A stretch of DNA of 64,000 nucleotides from Nitratiruptor sp. (GTDB taxonomy: Bacteria > Campylobacterota > Campylobacteria > Campylobacterales > Nitratiruptoraceae), in NCBI GenBank assembly GCA_009659925.1, contig PUXW01000018.1, positions 48,064 through 112,063 on the forward strand, written 5' to 3'. A model generated the notes under the pieces. The model was not told the origin of the DNA. It saw only the letters and a program-made list of their open reading frames with translations, and made no database searches. This document shows positions 54,173 to 63,006 of this stretch, piece by piece; position 1 is the first letter of the stretch, and each line of letters opens with the position of its first letter. A program made the translations under genes and the position numbers.

Positions 54173-55508
54173 AATTGGCAAGAAGGTCGATGCCCTGCTG
54201 GCTGGGGAGGAGGTCAAGCTCCACCCCAGCGACGTAGCCAGCTACCTCAAATACCTTCACCACGAGGATGCAGAGGGCTTCTACCGCTACCTCAAGCGGC
54301 TCCCAAAGGAGATCTTGGGGGAGGTCCTTTTGGAGCTGCCCGAGAGTTTGCGGGACGATGCCATTGAGCATCTGAGCGCAAAAGAGCTGGCCGAGGCCAT
54401 CGAAGAACTCGATAGCGACGACGCTACCGACCTGGTGAAGGAGATCGAGGATCTGGACGAAGGCTTGGAGCGCCGGGTCCTTGATAGCATTAGCAGCGAG
54501 TACAAAGAGGAGATCGAAGAGCTCATCGCCTACGACGAAGACCAGGCCGGAGCCTATATGCAAACGGAGGTCTTCAAGGCCTACGAGGATGAACGGATCG
54601 CCGATGCTATCGAGCGGTTGCGCCGCCTCAAGGCCGAAGGGGAGCTCTCCAACATCCACCAGGTCTACGTAGTGGATCGGGAGGATCGGCTCAAGGCGAT
54701 CATACCCTTGGAAGACCTCATCCTCTACGATTTTCAGACCCCCTTTGCGACCATCATCTCGAATCGGCGCTACGAGCCTATCGCCGTCAAAGCCAGCGAT
54801 CCCATCGGGGAGGTGATCAAGAAGTTCGAAGACTACGATCTGGCAGTGGTGGCCGTCGTGGATGAGGAGGGGCGCCTCTTGGGGCGGATCACCTCCGATG
54901 ATATCATCGACCTGGTGGAGGAGCAGGCGACCGAGCAGATCTACAACTTGGCCGGGGTTGACGAGGAGATCGAAGAGGAGGAGGATTTGACCGAGGTTAC
55001 CAAAAAGCGGGCTTGGTGGCTCTTGATCAACCTTGGAACCGCCATTCTCGCCTCTTTGGTTATCGGGCTCTTCGATGAGACGATCCAGAAGTATGTAGCT
55101 CTAGCCGTCTTGATGCCCATTGTTGCTTCGATGGGGGGCAACGCTGGGACCCAGACCCTCACCGTCGTCGTGCGCAAGTTGGCTCTCGGGGAGATTGATT
55201 GGCAAAACGCCAAACGGGCCCTCTTCAAGGAAACCCTCATCGCCCTTTTGAATGGGATCATCTTCGCCCTCATCATGGGGATTATCGCCTGGGTCTGGTT
55301 CCAAGACCAGATGCTCGGGGTCGTCATCGCCCTGGCGATGGTGATCAACCTCCTAGCCGCCGGGTTTTTTGGAGCTTTGATCCCTTTGATCTTGAAAAAG
55401 ATCGGTTCCGATCCGGCTGTTGGAAGCAGCGTCCTCTTGACGACGGTGACCGATGTGGTGGGCTTTTTCGCCTTTTTGGGATTGGCTCGCTGGATGCTCT
55501 TGGGATAG
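54150..55508 (+). CDS. mgtE: Magnesium transporter MgtE
   Basis: The 452-residue protein has the MgtE layout: an N-terminal helical Mg2+-sensing domain, two CBS domains (about 135-255), and five membrane helices with the pore motif PIVASMGGNAGTQT. Cytoplasmic Mg2+ closes the pore. Translation is coupled to the M23 gene (23-base overlap, Shine-Dalgarno GGAGAGGAG). Its last 156 bases are also read in antisense by the CxxCH gene. Confidence 0.95.
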   Translation: MERSELIEIGKKVDALLAGEEVKLHPSDVASYLKYLHHEDAEGFYRYLKRLPKEILGEVLLELPESLRDDAIEHLSAKELAEAIEELDSDDATDLVKEIEDLDEGLERRVLDSISSEYKEEIEELIAYDEDQAGAYMQTEVFKAYEDERIADAIERLRRLKAEGELSNIHQVYVVDREDRLKAIIPLEDLILYDFQTPFATIISNRRYEPIAVKASDPIGEVIKKFEDYDLAVVAVVDEEGRLLGRITSDDIIDLVEEQATEQIYNLAGVDEEIEEEEDLTEVTKKRAWWLLINLGTAILASLVIGLFDETIQKYVALAVLMPIVASMGGNAGTQTLTVVVRKLALGEIDWQNAKRALFKETLIALLNGIIFALIMGIIAWVWFQDQMLGVVIALAMVINLLAAGFFGALIPLILKKIGSDPAVGSSVLLTTVTDVVGFFAFLGLARWMLLG

Positions 55509-55829
55509 GGGGACGAACTTTTTCAAGAGATCTTCCTGCTCGATGAGCTCCTGGACGGCTTGGGAGGCAAGTGGAGGAGGGAACCGGGGGTGTTGGGCCG
55601 GATCGAAGCGAAGCCGCAGGCCTGGAGGGAGGATGCTCTTGGCCGGGTCGGGGTTGGTGAGGAAGTCGGTGAGGTGGCGGTGGATCCGCCCCTTGGAGCT
55701 ATACAAAAGTAAAGCCCGTTTGTAGAGGAGCTGGTAGGGGAGTTCCCGGGTATGGCAGGGATCACAGTGGCGATGGAGAGTTTGGGCGATGAGGAGGGGA
55801 GGTAGAAGGAGCCATACTAACCGTGCCAT
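55353..55829 (-). CDS. Exported CxxCH protein, putative small c-type cytochrome
   Basis: The 158-residue product begins with a signal peptide (MARLVWLLLPPLLIAQ) followed by CDPCH at residues 22-26, a heme c attachment motif. The rest shows no second heme or clear sixth ligand. Residues from about 108 onward are coded antisense to mgtE and may be a tail without function. The ATG overlaps the histidine kinase stop by 13 bases. As last gene of the DUF2202-regulator-kinase unit it may be an electron carrier or sensor accessory. It could also be a non-heme zinc-type CxxCH. Confidence 0.55.
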   Translation of the reverse strand: MARLVWLLLPPLLIAQTLHRHCDPCHTRELPYQLLYKRALLLYSSKGRIHRHLTDFLTNPDPAKSILPPGLRLRFDPAQHPRFPPPLASQAVQELIEQEDLLKKFVPLSQEHPASQSQKGEKAHHIGHRRQEDAASNSRIGTDLFQDQRDQSSKKPGG

Positions 55830-56971
55830 GCGACCTTGACCTCCGTTCCCTTGCCCTCTTGACTTGTGATCGTGAGGGTGAAGCGGTAGAATCTGACAAT
55901 CTGGCGGACGATGTAGAGCCCTAGACCAAATCCTCCCTCTTGCGGGTGGGCCCGGACGAAGCGACGGGTGATTTGGGAGAGGTGGGCTTTGGGGATCCCG
56001 ATTCCCGTATCGCTGATGGTCAGATGGTTTTGGTCGAGTTCGATGGTGATGGTCCCTCCGGGCCGATTGTACTTGATGGCGTTGGAGAGGAGGTTGTCGA
56101 TGAGGGATTCGGCGTCGCTGCGGTCCATCTGGAGGGTGACTGGTCGAAGACGAAGCTCCATTTGAAGCCCCTTGGAGCGGATCTGGGGTTTGAAGTAGGC
56201 CAGGCGCTCGTGGAGGAGGGAGTCGAGCTGGATCGCTTCAAAATTTCTAGCCCGCTGATGGTTGAGCTGGAGGAAGGCCAAATCGTTGAAGATCTTGGTC
56301 AGCCTCCTGGCGGCCAACTCGATTCTGGTCAACTCTTCCTCCCGGGCTACCTCTGGATGGAGCTCCTTGAAGAGCTCGATGTTGGTGACGATGGTGCTGA
56401 TGGGGGTGTTGAGTTCGTGGGTGGCATCCTTGATGAACTGGTCCAAGAGGGCGAGGCTGTGTTGGGCGGGTTGGAGGAAGAGGCGGCCCAGGAGAATGGC
56501 GGTGAGCACGATGGCCCCAAGGGCGAAGAGGGAAAAGAGAAGGAGGCCTTGGTGGAGTTCCCGGAGGGCCTGCTGGTCGATGGGTTTGGCGGTAACGATG
56601 GTAGCAGCTCCCAGGTAGTAGGGGTAGATCGAGGTCCTTTTGTAAAGGAGGCCATCTTCGATCCAGAAAGGTTCGCGGCGTAGCTGGGGATGGAAGGTGC
56701 CGATGAGGTAGTTTTCGTCGATATCGAAGAGGGCGCTTTCGATGGCCTCGATCTGGGGGTAGACGAGGGTTGGGGCAAAGCTCTGGTGGAGCTTTTTGAG
56801 TTGGAGGATGAGCTCTTGGGTGAGCTGCTCTAGGATAGCCCGCTCCTTGTCGAGAATCTGGTGGAGGGCGTAGCGGTAGTAGAGGTACTCGCCAATAGCG
56901 ATGAGGGCCGCAGTAGAGAGGATGTAGAGGGCCAGGAAGCGGTAGAAGCTGCGTCTAATCCCTGGGAACAA
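55817..56971 (-). CDS. Membrane sensor histidine kinase
   Basis: The 384-residue kinase has membrane helices at about 12-30 and 142-162 framing a periplasmic domain of about 110 residues, then HisKA with His185 in FIKDATHELNTP, an N box (LSNAIKYN), and G boxes (ISDTGIGIPKAHL, GFGLGLYIV). It should phosphorylate the regulator encoded just upstream; the genes overlap by 17 bases. The periplasmic sensor domain is not recognised. Confidence 0.93.
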   Translation of the reverse strand: MFPGIRRSFYRFLALYILSTAALIAIGEYLYYRYALHQILDKERAILEQLTQELILQLKKLHQSFAPTLVYPQIEAIESALFDIDENYLIGTFHPQLRREPFWIEDGLLYKRTSIYPYYLGAATIVTAKPIDQQALRELHQGLLLFSLFALGAIVLTAILLGRLFLQPAQHSLALLDQFIKDATHELNTPISTIVTNIELFKELHPEVAREEELTRIELAARRLTKIFNDLAFLQLNHQRARNFEAIQLDSLLHERLAYFKPQIRSKGLQMELRLRPVTLQMDRSDAESLIDNLLSNAIKYNRPGGTITIELDQNHLTISDTGIGIPKAHLSQITRRFVRAHPQEGGFGLGLYIVRQIVRFYRFTLTITSQEGKGTEVKVAWHG

Positions 56972-57584
56972 GGCGGTATCCCCTCCCTTTGACGGTTTCG
57001 ATGCTCCCTGGCGGCAGAAGTTTGCGCAGCCCTTTGATGTAGGTGCGCAGGGCCCCCTTGCTCTTGGCCACCTCCAGGAGCTCCTCAGTTGGAACGAGGG
57101 ATCCTCTCTTTTGCAGGAGCAAACGCAAGAGGGCCTCCTCCTTGGGTGGGAGGTAGTGGCGTTTCGTGTCGATGAGGAGGACCCCTTGCTGGGGTAGGAA
57201 GAAGTGGTGGGGGCCTAGGGGGATACGTTCTGGCTGGCTGTTTCTCAAGGCCGCCTTGATACGCAGGAGTAGCTCCTTGAGGGAGAAGGGCTTCTTGATG
57301 TACTCGATGGCCCCACTCTCGAAGCCCCTTTGGATATCGGCGATAGAGTTGAGGGAGGTGATGTAAATTGTCGGAATCGAGATGGAGTTTTGCTCCAGGA
57401 ATTCAAAGCCGCTTTGGCCTGGAAGTTTGACATCGAGGAGGAGCAGCCCAAACTCCTGGCTATTGAGCTGCTCCTTGGCACATTGAATGTCGAAGCAGTG
57501 GGTCAGTGCGAACCCCTCCTTGCTCAAGTATTTGACGATGGTAGAGGCCAACTCGTAGTCGTCTTCGACCAGAAGGATCCGCAT
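56955..57584 (-). CDS. OmpR-type response regulator
   Basis: The 209-residue protein has a receiver domain with Asp51 as phospho-acceptor (LLLDVKLPG), Asp8-Asp9 acid pair and Lys98, followed by a winged-helix DNA-binding domain (VETVKGRGYRL). It starts at the base directly after the DUF2202 stop, so the two are almost certainly co-transcribed. It probably controls its own operon. Confidence 0.93.
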   Translation of the reverse strand: MRILLVEDDYELASTIVKYLSKEGFALTHCFDIQCAKEQLNSQEFGLLLLDVKLPGQSGFEFLEQNSISIPTIYITSLNSIADIQRGFESGAIEYIKKPFSLKELLLRIKAALRNSQPERIPLGPHHFFLPQQGVLLIDTKRHYLPPKEEALLRLLLQKRGSLVPTEELLEVAKSKGALRTYIKGLRKLLPPGSIETVKGRGYRLVPRD

Positions 57585-58790
57585 CTAGCGCCACTTGGGT
57601 CCATGTCCCTTTCCGCCTCCGCCCCCTTGGGCTCCCCGATTGGAGGCTGGAAACTCTTCGGGGCTCTTACAGAACTCCTCACCCAGAGCGCAGCATCCCT
57701 CGGCGACTCCCAGCTGTTTCAAGGCGTTGTCAAAGGCCCAATAGTGGTTGTAGCTCCCTTGGCGCAAGAAGGTGAAGACCCGGGTCAGGTCGTCGTTGTC
57801 TTTGGCGACTTCCAAAGCCTTGTTGAGATCGACGACATCGGTCACCTCGACGATACATCCAACTTCTAGGGCATCCTGAAGGCTCTGGCTCCCTTTGGCG
57901 TAGAGTTCGTCGTAGAGCGCTTGAATCGCTCCGATGGCAAACTCCCCATCCCCCAAGGAGGTGACTAGCTCTGGATCGTAGGGGCTCATATACTCTTCAG
58001 AGAGGTTGACGTCATACTTCTGGCCAAGGCCTAGGACCGCTTCCATGTGGCGTGTTTCACTCCCTTCGCCAATGTTGAGGAGGGGTTTGGCGAGGGATTC
58101 GTCGCTAAAACGTTCATAAAGGGCCAGATAGAGGTCGTGGGCCAACTTCTCCTCATTGTACATGTAGGCCACTTCGTAGCGCTGTTCAGGGGTGAGGCCA
58201 TTGAGGATCTCTTGGGCCGTTTCTCCCTGATTCTCCATCTCTTGGGCTTCCTCTTGGGGGATGAAGGTGGCTACATAGCCGCTTACGCCAGGCAGGCTGG
58301 AGTCATTGGAGACCGAACCACGCACCGGCAGGGGATCGAAGCGACCATCTCCATCGATGTCGAGGTAGTCGAAATGGCCCTCTGGGGTGGCTCCCATCAA
58401 TTTGAAGACATAGCCTTGGGGGGTGTTGGTGATGTAGACCCAGGAGAAGGCGGAACTTGGATCGGCTGGAAAGTCGAGCTTGACGAAATAGCCATCTGGC
58501 TCCGGTTTCAAATCGGCTGGTACTGGGACGGGGGCAAAACCGAAGTGGTTGGCAGGGTTTGGTTCACTGGCCAAGAGGCGGTAGGCTTGTTGTTGGTCGG
58601 GGAGGACCAGGTAGAGCCAGTCATTGTAGTCGATCTTGCCGTCGTGTTCAAAGTCGTAGGCGTAAAAGGCCCCTTGAACGGGAAAGGGTTTGGATGTGAG
58701 GAACTCTTGAAGCTCCTGGAGGTACTGGGGAGAGGCGGTTGCTCCAAAAAGGGAGACGACAGCCACAACGCTTCCGACAAACTTCTTCAT
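57585..58790 (-). CDS. Exported DUF2202 ferritin-like protein with calcium-binding motifs
   Basis: The 401-residue precursor has a signal peptide (1-19), an N-terminal half with two DxDxDG-type loops (DFEHDGKIDYND at 46-57 and DIDGDGRFD at 144-152), and a DUF2202 helical domain (about 197-365). The latter shows carboxylate/histidine pairs typical of a diiron bundle: E214/H218, E245/H248 and H349. A Gly/His-rich tail ends the protein. It is probably periplasmic and metal-binding; the reaction is unknown. AAAGGAG precedes the ATG. It heads the operon with regulator, kinase and CxxCH gene. Confidence 0.82.
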   Translation of the reverse strand: MKKFVGSVVAVVSLFGATASPQYLQELQEFLTSKPFPVQGAFYAYDFEHDGKIDYNDWLYLVLPDQQQAYRLLASEPNPANHFGFAPVPVPADLKPEPDGYFVKLDFPADPSSAFSWVYITNTPQGYVFKLMGATPEGHFDYLDIDGDGRFDPLPVRGSVSNDSSLPGVSGYVATFIPQEEAQEMENQGETAQEILNGLTPEQRYEVAYMYNEEKLAHDLYLALYERFSDESLAKPLLNIGEGSETRHMEAVLGLGQKYDVNLSEEYMSPYDPELVTSLGDGEFAIGAIQALYDELYAKGSQSLQDALEVGCIVEVTDVVDLNKALEVAKDNDDLTRVFTFLRQGSYNHYWAFDNALKQLGVAEGCCALGEEFCKSPEEFPASNRGAQGGGGGKGHGPKWR

Positions 58791-58820
58791 CGCAGCTCCT
58801 TTCTTGAAATTGCTCTAGCA

Positions 58821-58826
58821 AGTATA
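58821..58826 (-). promoter_or_regulatory. -10 box for the DUF2202-regulator-kinase operon
   Basis: Minus-strand TATACT, preceded by GGA, lies 31 bases upstream of the DUF2202 start. This gives the unit a promoter separate from the RND operon. Confidence 0.55.
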
Positions 58827-58849
58827 TCCTCTCGTGGGTGAGGAGATCG

Positions 58850-61800
58850 TTACCTCTTACGGTAGCTCCACACGAAGAGGATCGGGATGAAGAGGAGGGT
58901 CAAGAAGGTTCCAACCATGAGGCCTCCGATAGCCACGGCACCCAGGGGGGCGAGGCGCTCGAGACCAATGGCCCACCCAAGGGCGACAGGGAGCATACCG
59001 GCGGTGGTGGCGAAGGCAGTCATGAGGACCGGCCTCGTGCGTACCCGGATGCTAGCAAGCATCGCCTCTTGGGGGGAGAGGCCCTTGGCGAGGTGGAGGA
59101 GGGCGAATTCGATCAGGAGGATGGCGTTGTTGACGATGATACCGCTGAGCAGGATGAATCCCATCATGGCTGGCATCGAAATGTGGTAGTCGAGGAGGAG
59201 CAAGATCCAGGCGGCGCCGATGATGGTCAGGGGGATGGAGAGGATTATGAGGAGGGGAGCCTTGAAGGAGTGGAAGAGGGGGACCAGCACCAAGAAGATG
59301 AGCACCACTCCAAAGAGGATGGCCCGCACCATCCGTTTGGCCGAGTCTTCAAACTGGGCGATGTCGCCGTTGTGCTCCATGGTGACCCCTGGGGGCAGCT
59401 TTAAAGAGCCAGCAAGCTGGTGAAAGTTGGCGAGGATATGGCTAATGGCCGCCTTTTCCCGAAAACCGTAGACATCGATGGTGTAGGCGAGGCCTTCTCT
59501 GGTGATGGAGCTCGGTTCGATGGTGGACTCTATGGTGGCGACGGTCTCCAGCGGAATGGCCCCTTTGGGGGTCGTGATGCGCAGGGTCGGGTCGATCCTC
59601 TCCAAGCCCTGGATGCGGATGGGGGTTTGAGGGGCGTTGGGGACCGGTTTGGCGGCGATGATGCGCCCCTTGAGGTGGAGGGCCAGTTGGGCGGCAATGG
59701 CGGCCGGATCGATCCCGTACCACCTAGCCTTTTGTTCGTCGATACGCAGGGTCCATACCTCCTTATCCAGCTCCCAACTTTTGGCAACGCTGGTGAGTCC
59801 CTTGGTCTGCAAGAGGATCTGGTAAACGCGGTCGGAGGCCTCCTTGAGTGGTTCGATCTCCTCGGCGCGCAGGAGCAAGTCGATGTTGCCCCGGATTGAG
59901 GAGAGGGCGGTGGCCCCATAGTCGAAGACGGTGTAGTACTTGATGTTGGGGAGCTTGGCGATGGCCTGGCGGATCTTCGCCTCGATTTGCCAGATCGATT
60001 GGGAGCGCTGGAAGCGATCGACATAGGTGGCCGTGATGGCGATGGTATCGATCCCCTGGCCACTTCCAATCCCCATAACTCCCGGTTCGCTCCCAATGGC
60101 GCCACTCACCCGCACCAGGGGAGCCGCTTCCGAGAGGATGGCGGTGATTTGTTGGAGGGTCTTGGCACTTGCCTCGATGGGGAGGTTGCTATCCATCTGG
60201 ACTTCGATCTTGACGATGCCCGTATCCATGGGAGGCATAAGCTCCCGTCCCACAAGGGGCATGACGAGGCGCACGGAGATGAGGAAAAGGGCGAGCAGAC
60301 CGGCAAAGTAGAGGGTAGCGATGCGCCAATCCTCCATAGCGGCCCTGGCGAGACTCTGGAAGAAGTGCTGTGCCCCTTGGTTGAAGGCATTGCTCCATCT
60401 GGCAACATGGCCTTCGACTTTGGTGATCCAGGGGGTGTTGAGGCTTAAGAACTTGAGGCTGAGCAAGGGGACGGTGGTAATGGAGATGAGGTAGGAGGCA
60501 GCCAGGGCGATGAGGAGGGTGCCCACCAGCGGGCGGAAGATGGTTTGGGGGTAGTCTCCAACGAACATGATGGGAACGAGGGCCACCATGGTGGTGATGG
60601 TGCCGGACAAATCGGCAAAGAGGATCTCCCGAGTCCCTTGGACGACGGCCTGCTCAATGGGTTTGCCCAGTTCCCGGTAGTGGCGCTCGATATTTTCCAT
60701 CACGACCACGGCATCATCGAGCAGGAGCCCCAAGGCGAGGATGATGGCGGTGAGGGTGACTACATTGAACTCGATCCCCAGAAGGTACATCCCCGTGATG
60801 GTGGCCCCATAGACGAGGGGGATGGTAAAGAGCACCACCAGCATCTGACGGATCGAGGCGAGGAAGAAGAAGGTCACCAGAGTGGACATGAGGATTGCAT
60901 CCCGAAGGGATTGGAACATGTTGGTGATGCTCTGTTGGATCGTCTCCTTCTGGCTCTCGGTGATGGCAAAGTGGAGTTGGGGGTAGCGGGCTTGAATCTG
61001 CTGGAGGGCCTCTTCGACTCCTTGAATCGTCTGGAGCACATCGGCGTCGGCCTCCCGCTGGATGGCCATGGCGATGGCCGGCTTTCCGTTTCCAAAATAG
61101 AGAGCCCGGTTTGGGGGATGGGCGTAGCGGATCGTCCCGAGATCGCCTAAAAAGAGGCCTGGGCGGATGGGGATCTTGGCCAGGGTTTCGATGCGCTCTC
61201 GCTTGTTGGGAATTTTTACCAGAAAGCGGCCCTGGGCGAGCTCCACGGTTCCCAAGGCAAAATCCCGATCGCTCCGGGCGAGGATCTGGGCTATCGCCCC
61301 CATTGTCAAGCCGGCCCCTTCCACCTTGGCCTGGTCCAGCTGGATGATGACCTCCTCCTGGTAGCCCCCGAAAAGCTCTACATTGGCCACTCCTGGAAGT
61401 TGGAGGAGCTCCCTCTTGATCTGGTGCTCAAGGAGATTGCGAACGGTGAGCAGATCTGCTCCATGCACCCCGATCACCATGATGGGTTGGGTTGTGGCGG
61501 TGATCTTATGGATCTGGGGTTTGGCCATGGTTTCAGGGAGCTTCGGGGCGATTTTGCTCAAGGCGTTGGCCACATCTGAGGCGGCGGCGTCGATATCCTT
61601 GGAGTAGTCGAACTCCACCTGGACGAGACTCACCTCATCGATGGTCCGGGAGAAGACCCGCCGCACCTTGTCGAGGGTGTAAAGCTCTTCCTCCACAGGG
61701 ATGGCTATGTTGGAGACGATCTCCATAGCCCCGGCCCCTGGCCACTGGAGGACCACGGCGATTTGGGGGCGGTTGGAGTCGGGGAAGAGTTGGCGGTGGA

Positions 61801-61897
61801 TGGAGTGGTAGCCGTAAAAGCCAAGGAAGATGGCTAGGGCCAGGAAAGAGATGAGGGTATAGGGCCGCTCGAGGAGCCCCTCAATCCACCCCTTCAC
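58850..61897 (-). CDS. RND efflux transporter, inner-membrane permease
   Basis: The 1015-residue protein has the RND layout: helix, large periplasmic loop, six helices, second loop, five helices. The fourth-helix segment LALGLLLDDAVVVMENIERHY carries the proton-relay Asp pair of the HAE1 (drug/hydrophobe) class rather than the heavy-metal class. It exports substrates from the periplasm or membrane with proton entry. The GTG start overlaps the membrane-fusion stop by four bases. Confidence 0.95.
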   Translation of the reverse strand: MKGWIEGLLERPYTLISFLALAIFLGFYGYHSIHRQLFPDSNRPQIAVVLQWPGAGAMEIVSNIAIPVEEELYTLDKVRRVFSRTIDEVSLVQVEFDYSKDIDAAASDVANALSKIAPKLPETMAKPQIHKITATTQPIMVIGVHGADLLTVRNLLEHQIKRELLQLPGVANVELFGGYQEEVIIQLDQAKVEGAGLTMGAIAQILARSDRDFALGTVELAQGRFLVKIPNKRERIETLAKIPIRPGLFLGDLGTIRYAHPPNRALYFGNGKPAIAMAIQREADADVLQTIQGVEEALQQIQARYPQLHFAITESQKETIQQSITNMFQSLRDAILMSTLVTFFFLASIRQMLVVLFTIPLVYGATITGMYLLGIEFNVVTLTAIILALGLLLDDAVVVMENIERHYRELGKPIEQAVVQGTREILFADLSGTITTMVALVPIMFVGDYPQTIFRPLVGTLLIALAASYLISITTVPLLSLKFLSLNTPWITKVEGHVARWSNAFNQGAQHFFQSLARAAMEDWRIATLYFAGLLALFLISVRLVMPLVGRELMPPMDTGIVKIEVQMDSNLPIEASAKTLQQITAILSEAAPLVRVSGAIGSEPGVMGIGSGQGIDTIAITATYVDRFQRSQSIWQIEAKIRQAIAKLPNIKYYTVFDYGATALSSIRGNIDLLLRAEEIEPLKEASDRVYQILLQTKGLTSVAKSWELDKEVWTLRIDEQKARWYGIDPAAIAAQLALHLKGRIIAAKPVPNAPQTPIRIQGLERIDPTLRITTPKGAIPLETVATIESTIEPSSITREGLAYTIDVYGFREKAAISHILANFHQLAGSLKLPPGVTMEHNGDIAQFEDSAKRMVRAILFGVVLIFLVLVPLFHSFKAPLLIILSIPLTIIGAAWILLLLDYHISMPAMMGFILLSGIIVNNAILLIEFALLHLAKGLSPQEAMLASIRVRTRPVLMTAFATTAGMLPVALGWAIGLERLAPLGAVAIGGLMVGTFLTLLFIPILFVWSYRKR

Positions 61898-63006
61898 CGC
61901 TCAATCCTCAAGAGGAGCTGGGCCAACTTCTCCCGACTCCCTATGGCCACCGGTGCTCGAATGGTTGGCTGGGGGATGAAGTGGGTCTGGTTGTGGGCGA
62001 GGATGGTCACTGGAACCGGGACGAAGCGATCTTGGCGGCGGACGAAGACGAGGGTATCCCTCCCCCGGCGGTAGAGGGCCTGCAAGGGGAGGGCGTAGCC
62101 TTGGATGCGCTTTTGAATGAGGGTAAGGGCGACGGGGGTCCCATCGGGAAGGGCGAGGTCGGGGCACTCGATTCGAGCGACCGGGAGGCCTTGGGCCGCT
62201 TTGGGGAGAATCTGGGCGACCTGGCATCTGTGCCCCTGGATCTCGGCTACCATCCCTACCTGAACGCCCCTTTGAAAAGGGGCATCCACGACGAAGGGAG
62301 GAGCGATGAGTTGGAGGATGGGCCGTCCAACCGGAGCCAAAGCCCCTTGCCGCAGGAAAATTTTGGAGACGACTCCCCTATAGGGGGCTCGGATCGTGGC
62401 GTAGGTGGCTAGGCGTTCCTTGCTCTTGAGAGCGACTTTGGCACTGTGCAACTGGGCTTGGAGGGAGTCTAAGGTGGCCTGGGCGGCGAGGAGCTTGGCT
62501 TTGGCTCCGGCGTAGCGGGCCTCCTTGGCCTCCAGGAGCTCCTTAGCGATGGCTCCAGCCCGATAGAGCTTGCGATCCCGGGCGAGGCTTGCCAAGAGCC
62601 GCTCTACATCGAGCCGGGCCGCTGCGAGTTGGGCCCTTTGGGCCTTGATCTGGTTGGTCAAGGAGGCTATCTTGGCCTTTTGGGCAGCAATTTGGGCCTC
62701 GATCTCGCTCTTGTCCAGGCGCACCAGGAGCTCCCCCTTCTTCACCCAAGTCCCCTCTTCTACCTTGAGTTCCTCAATCCAGCCGGCGATCTTGGTGGCG
62801 ATGGGAGAGCTCTTGAGGCTGTGGTAGTTTCCGAGCAATTCGATGGTCTGGAGGATCTCCATCTTCTGGGGTTGTACCTCTTCCACCACCAGGGCGGGGG
62901 GGGTTGGAGTGGGAAGATTCTGGAGTTGCCCCTTGCGTTTTTGCACGAGCCAGATTCCAGCGGCAACGAGGATGGTGAGGAGGAGGGTTGTGAAGATCTT
63001 CTTCAT
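61894..63006 (-). CDS. RND efflux membrane-fusion (adaptor) protein
   Basis: The 370-residue protein has an N-terminal membrane anchor (residues 5-20), a lipoyl-like half (KIAGWIEELKVEEGTWVKKGELLVRLD), a long coiled-coil hairpin (about 110-190) and beta-barrel domains. It bridges the RND permease and the outer-membrane channel. The ATG overlaps the stop of the channel gene (ATGA). Confidence 0.95.
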   Translation of the reverse strand: MKKIFTTLLLTILVAAGIWLVQKRKGQLQNLPTPTPPALVVEEVQPQKMEILQTIELLGNYHSLKSSPIATKIAGWIEELKVEEGTWVKKGELLVRLDKSEIEAQIAAQKAKIASLTNQIKAQRAQLAAARLDVERLLASLARDRKLYRAGAIAKELLEAKEARYAGAKAKLLAAQATLDSLQAQLHSAKVALKSKERLATYATIRAPYRGVVSKIFLRQGALAPVGRPILQLIAPPFVVDAPFQRGVQVGMVAEIQGHRCQVAQILPKAAQGLPVARIECPDLALPDGTPVALTLIQKRIQGYALPLQALYRRGRDTLVFVRRQDRFVPVPVTILAHNQTHFIPQPTIRAPVAIGSREKLAQLLLRIER

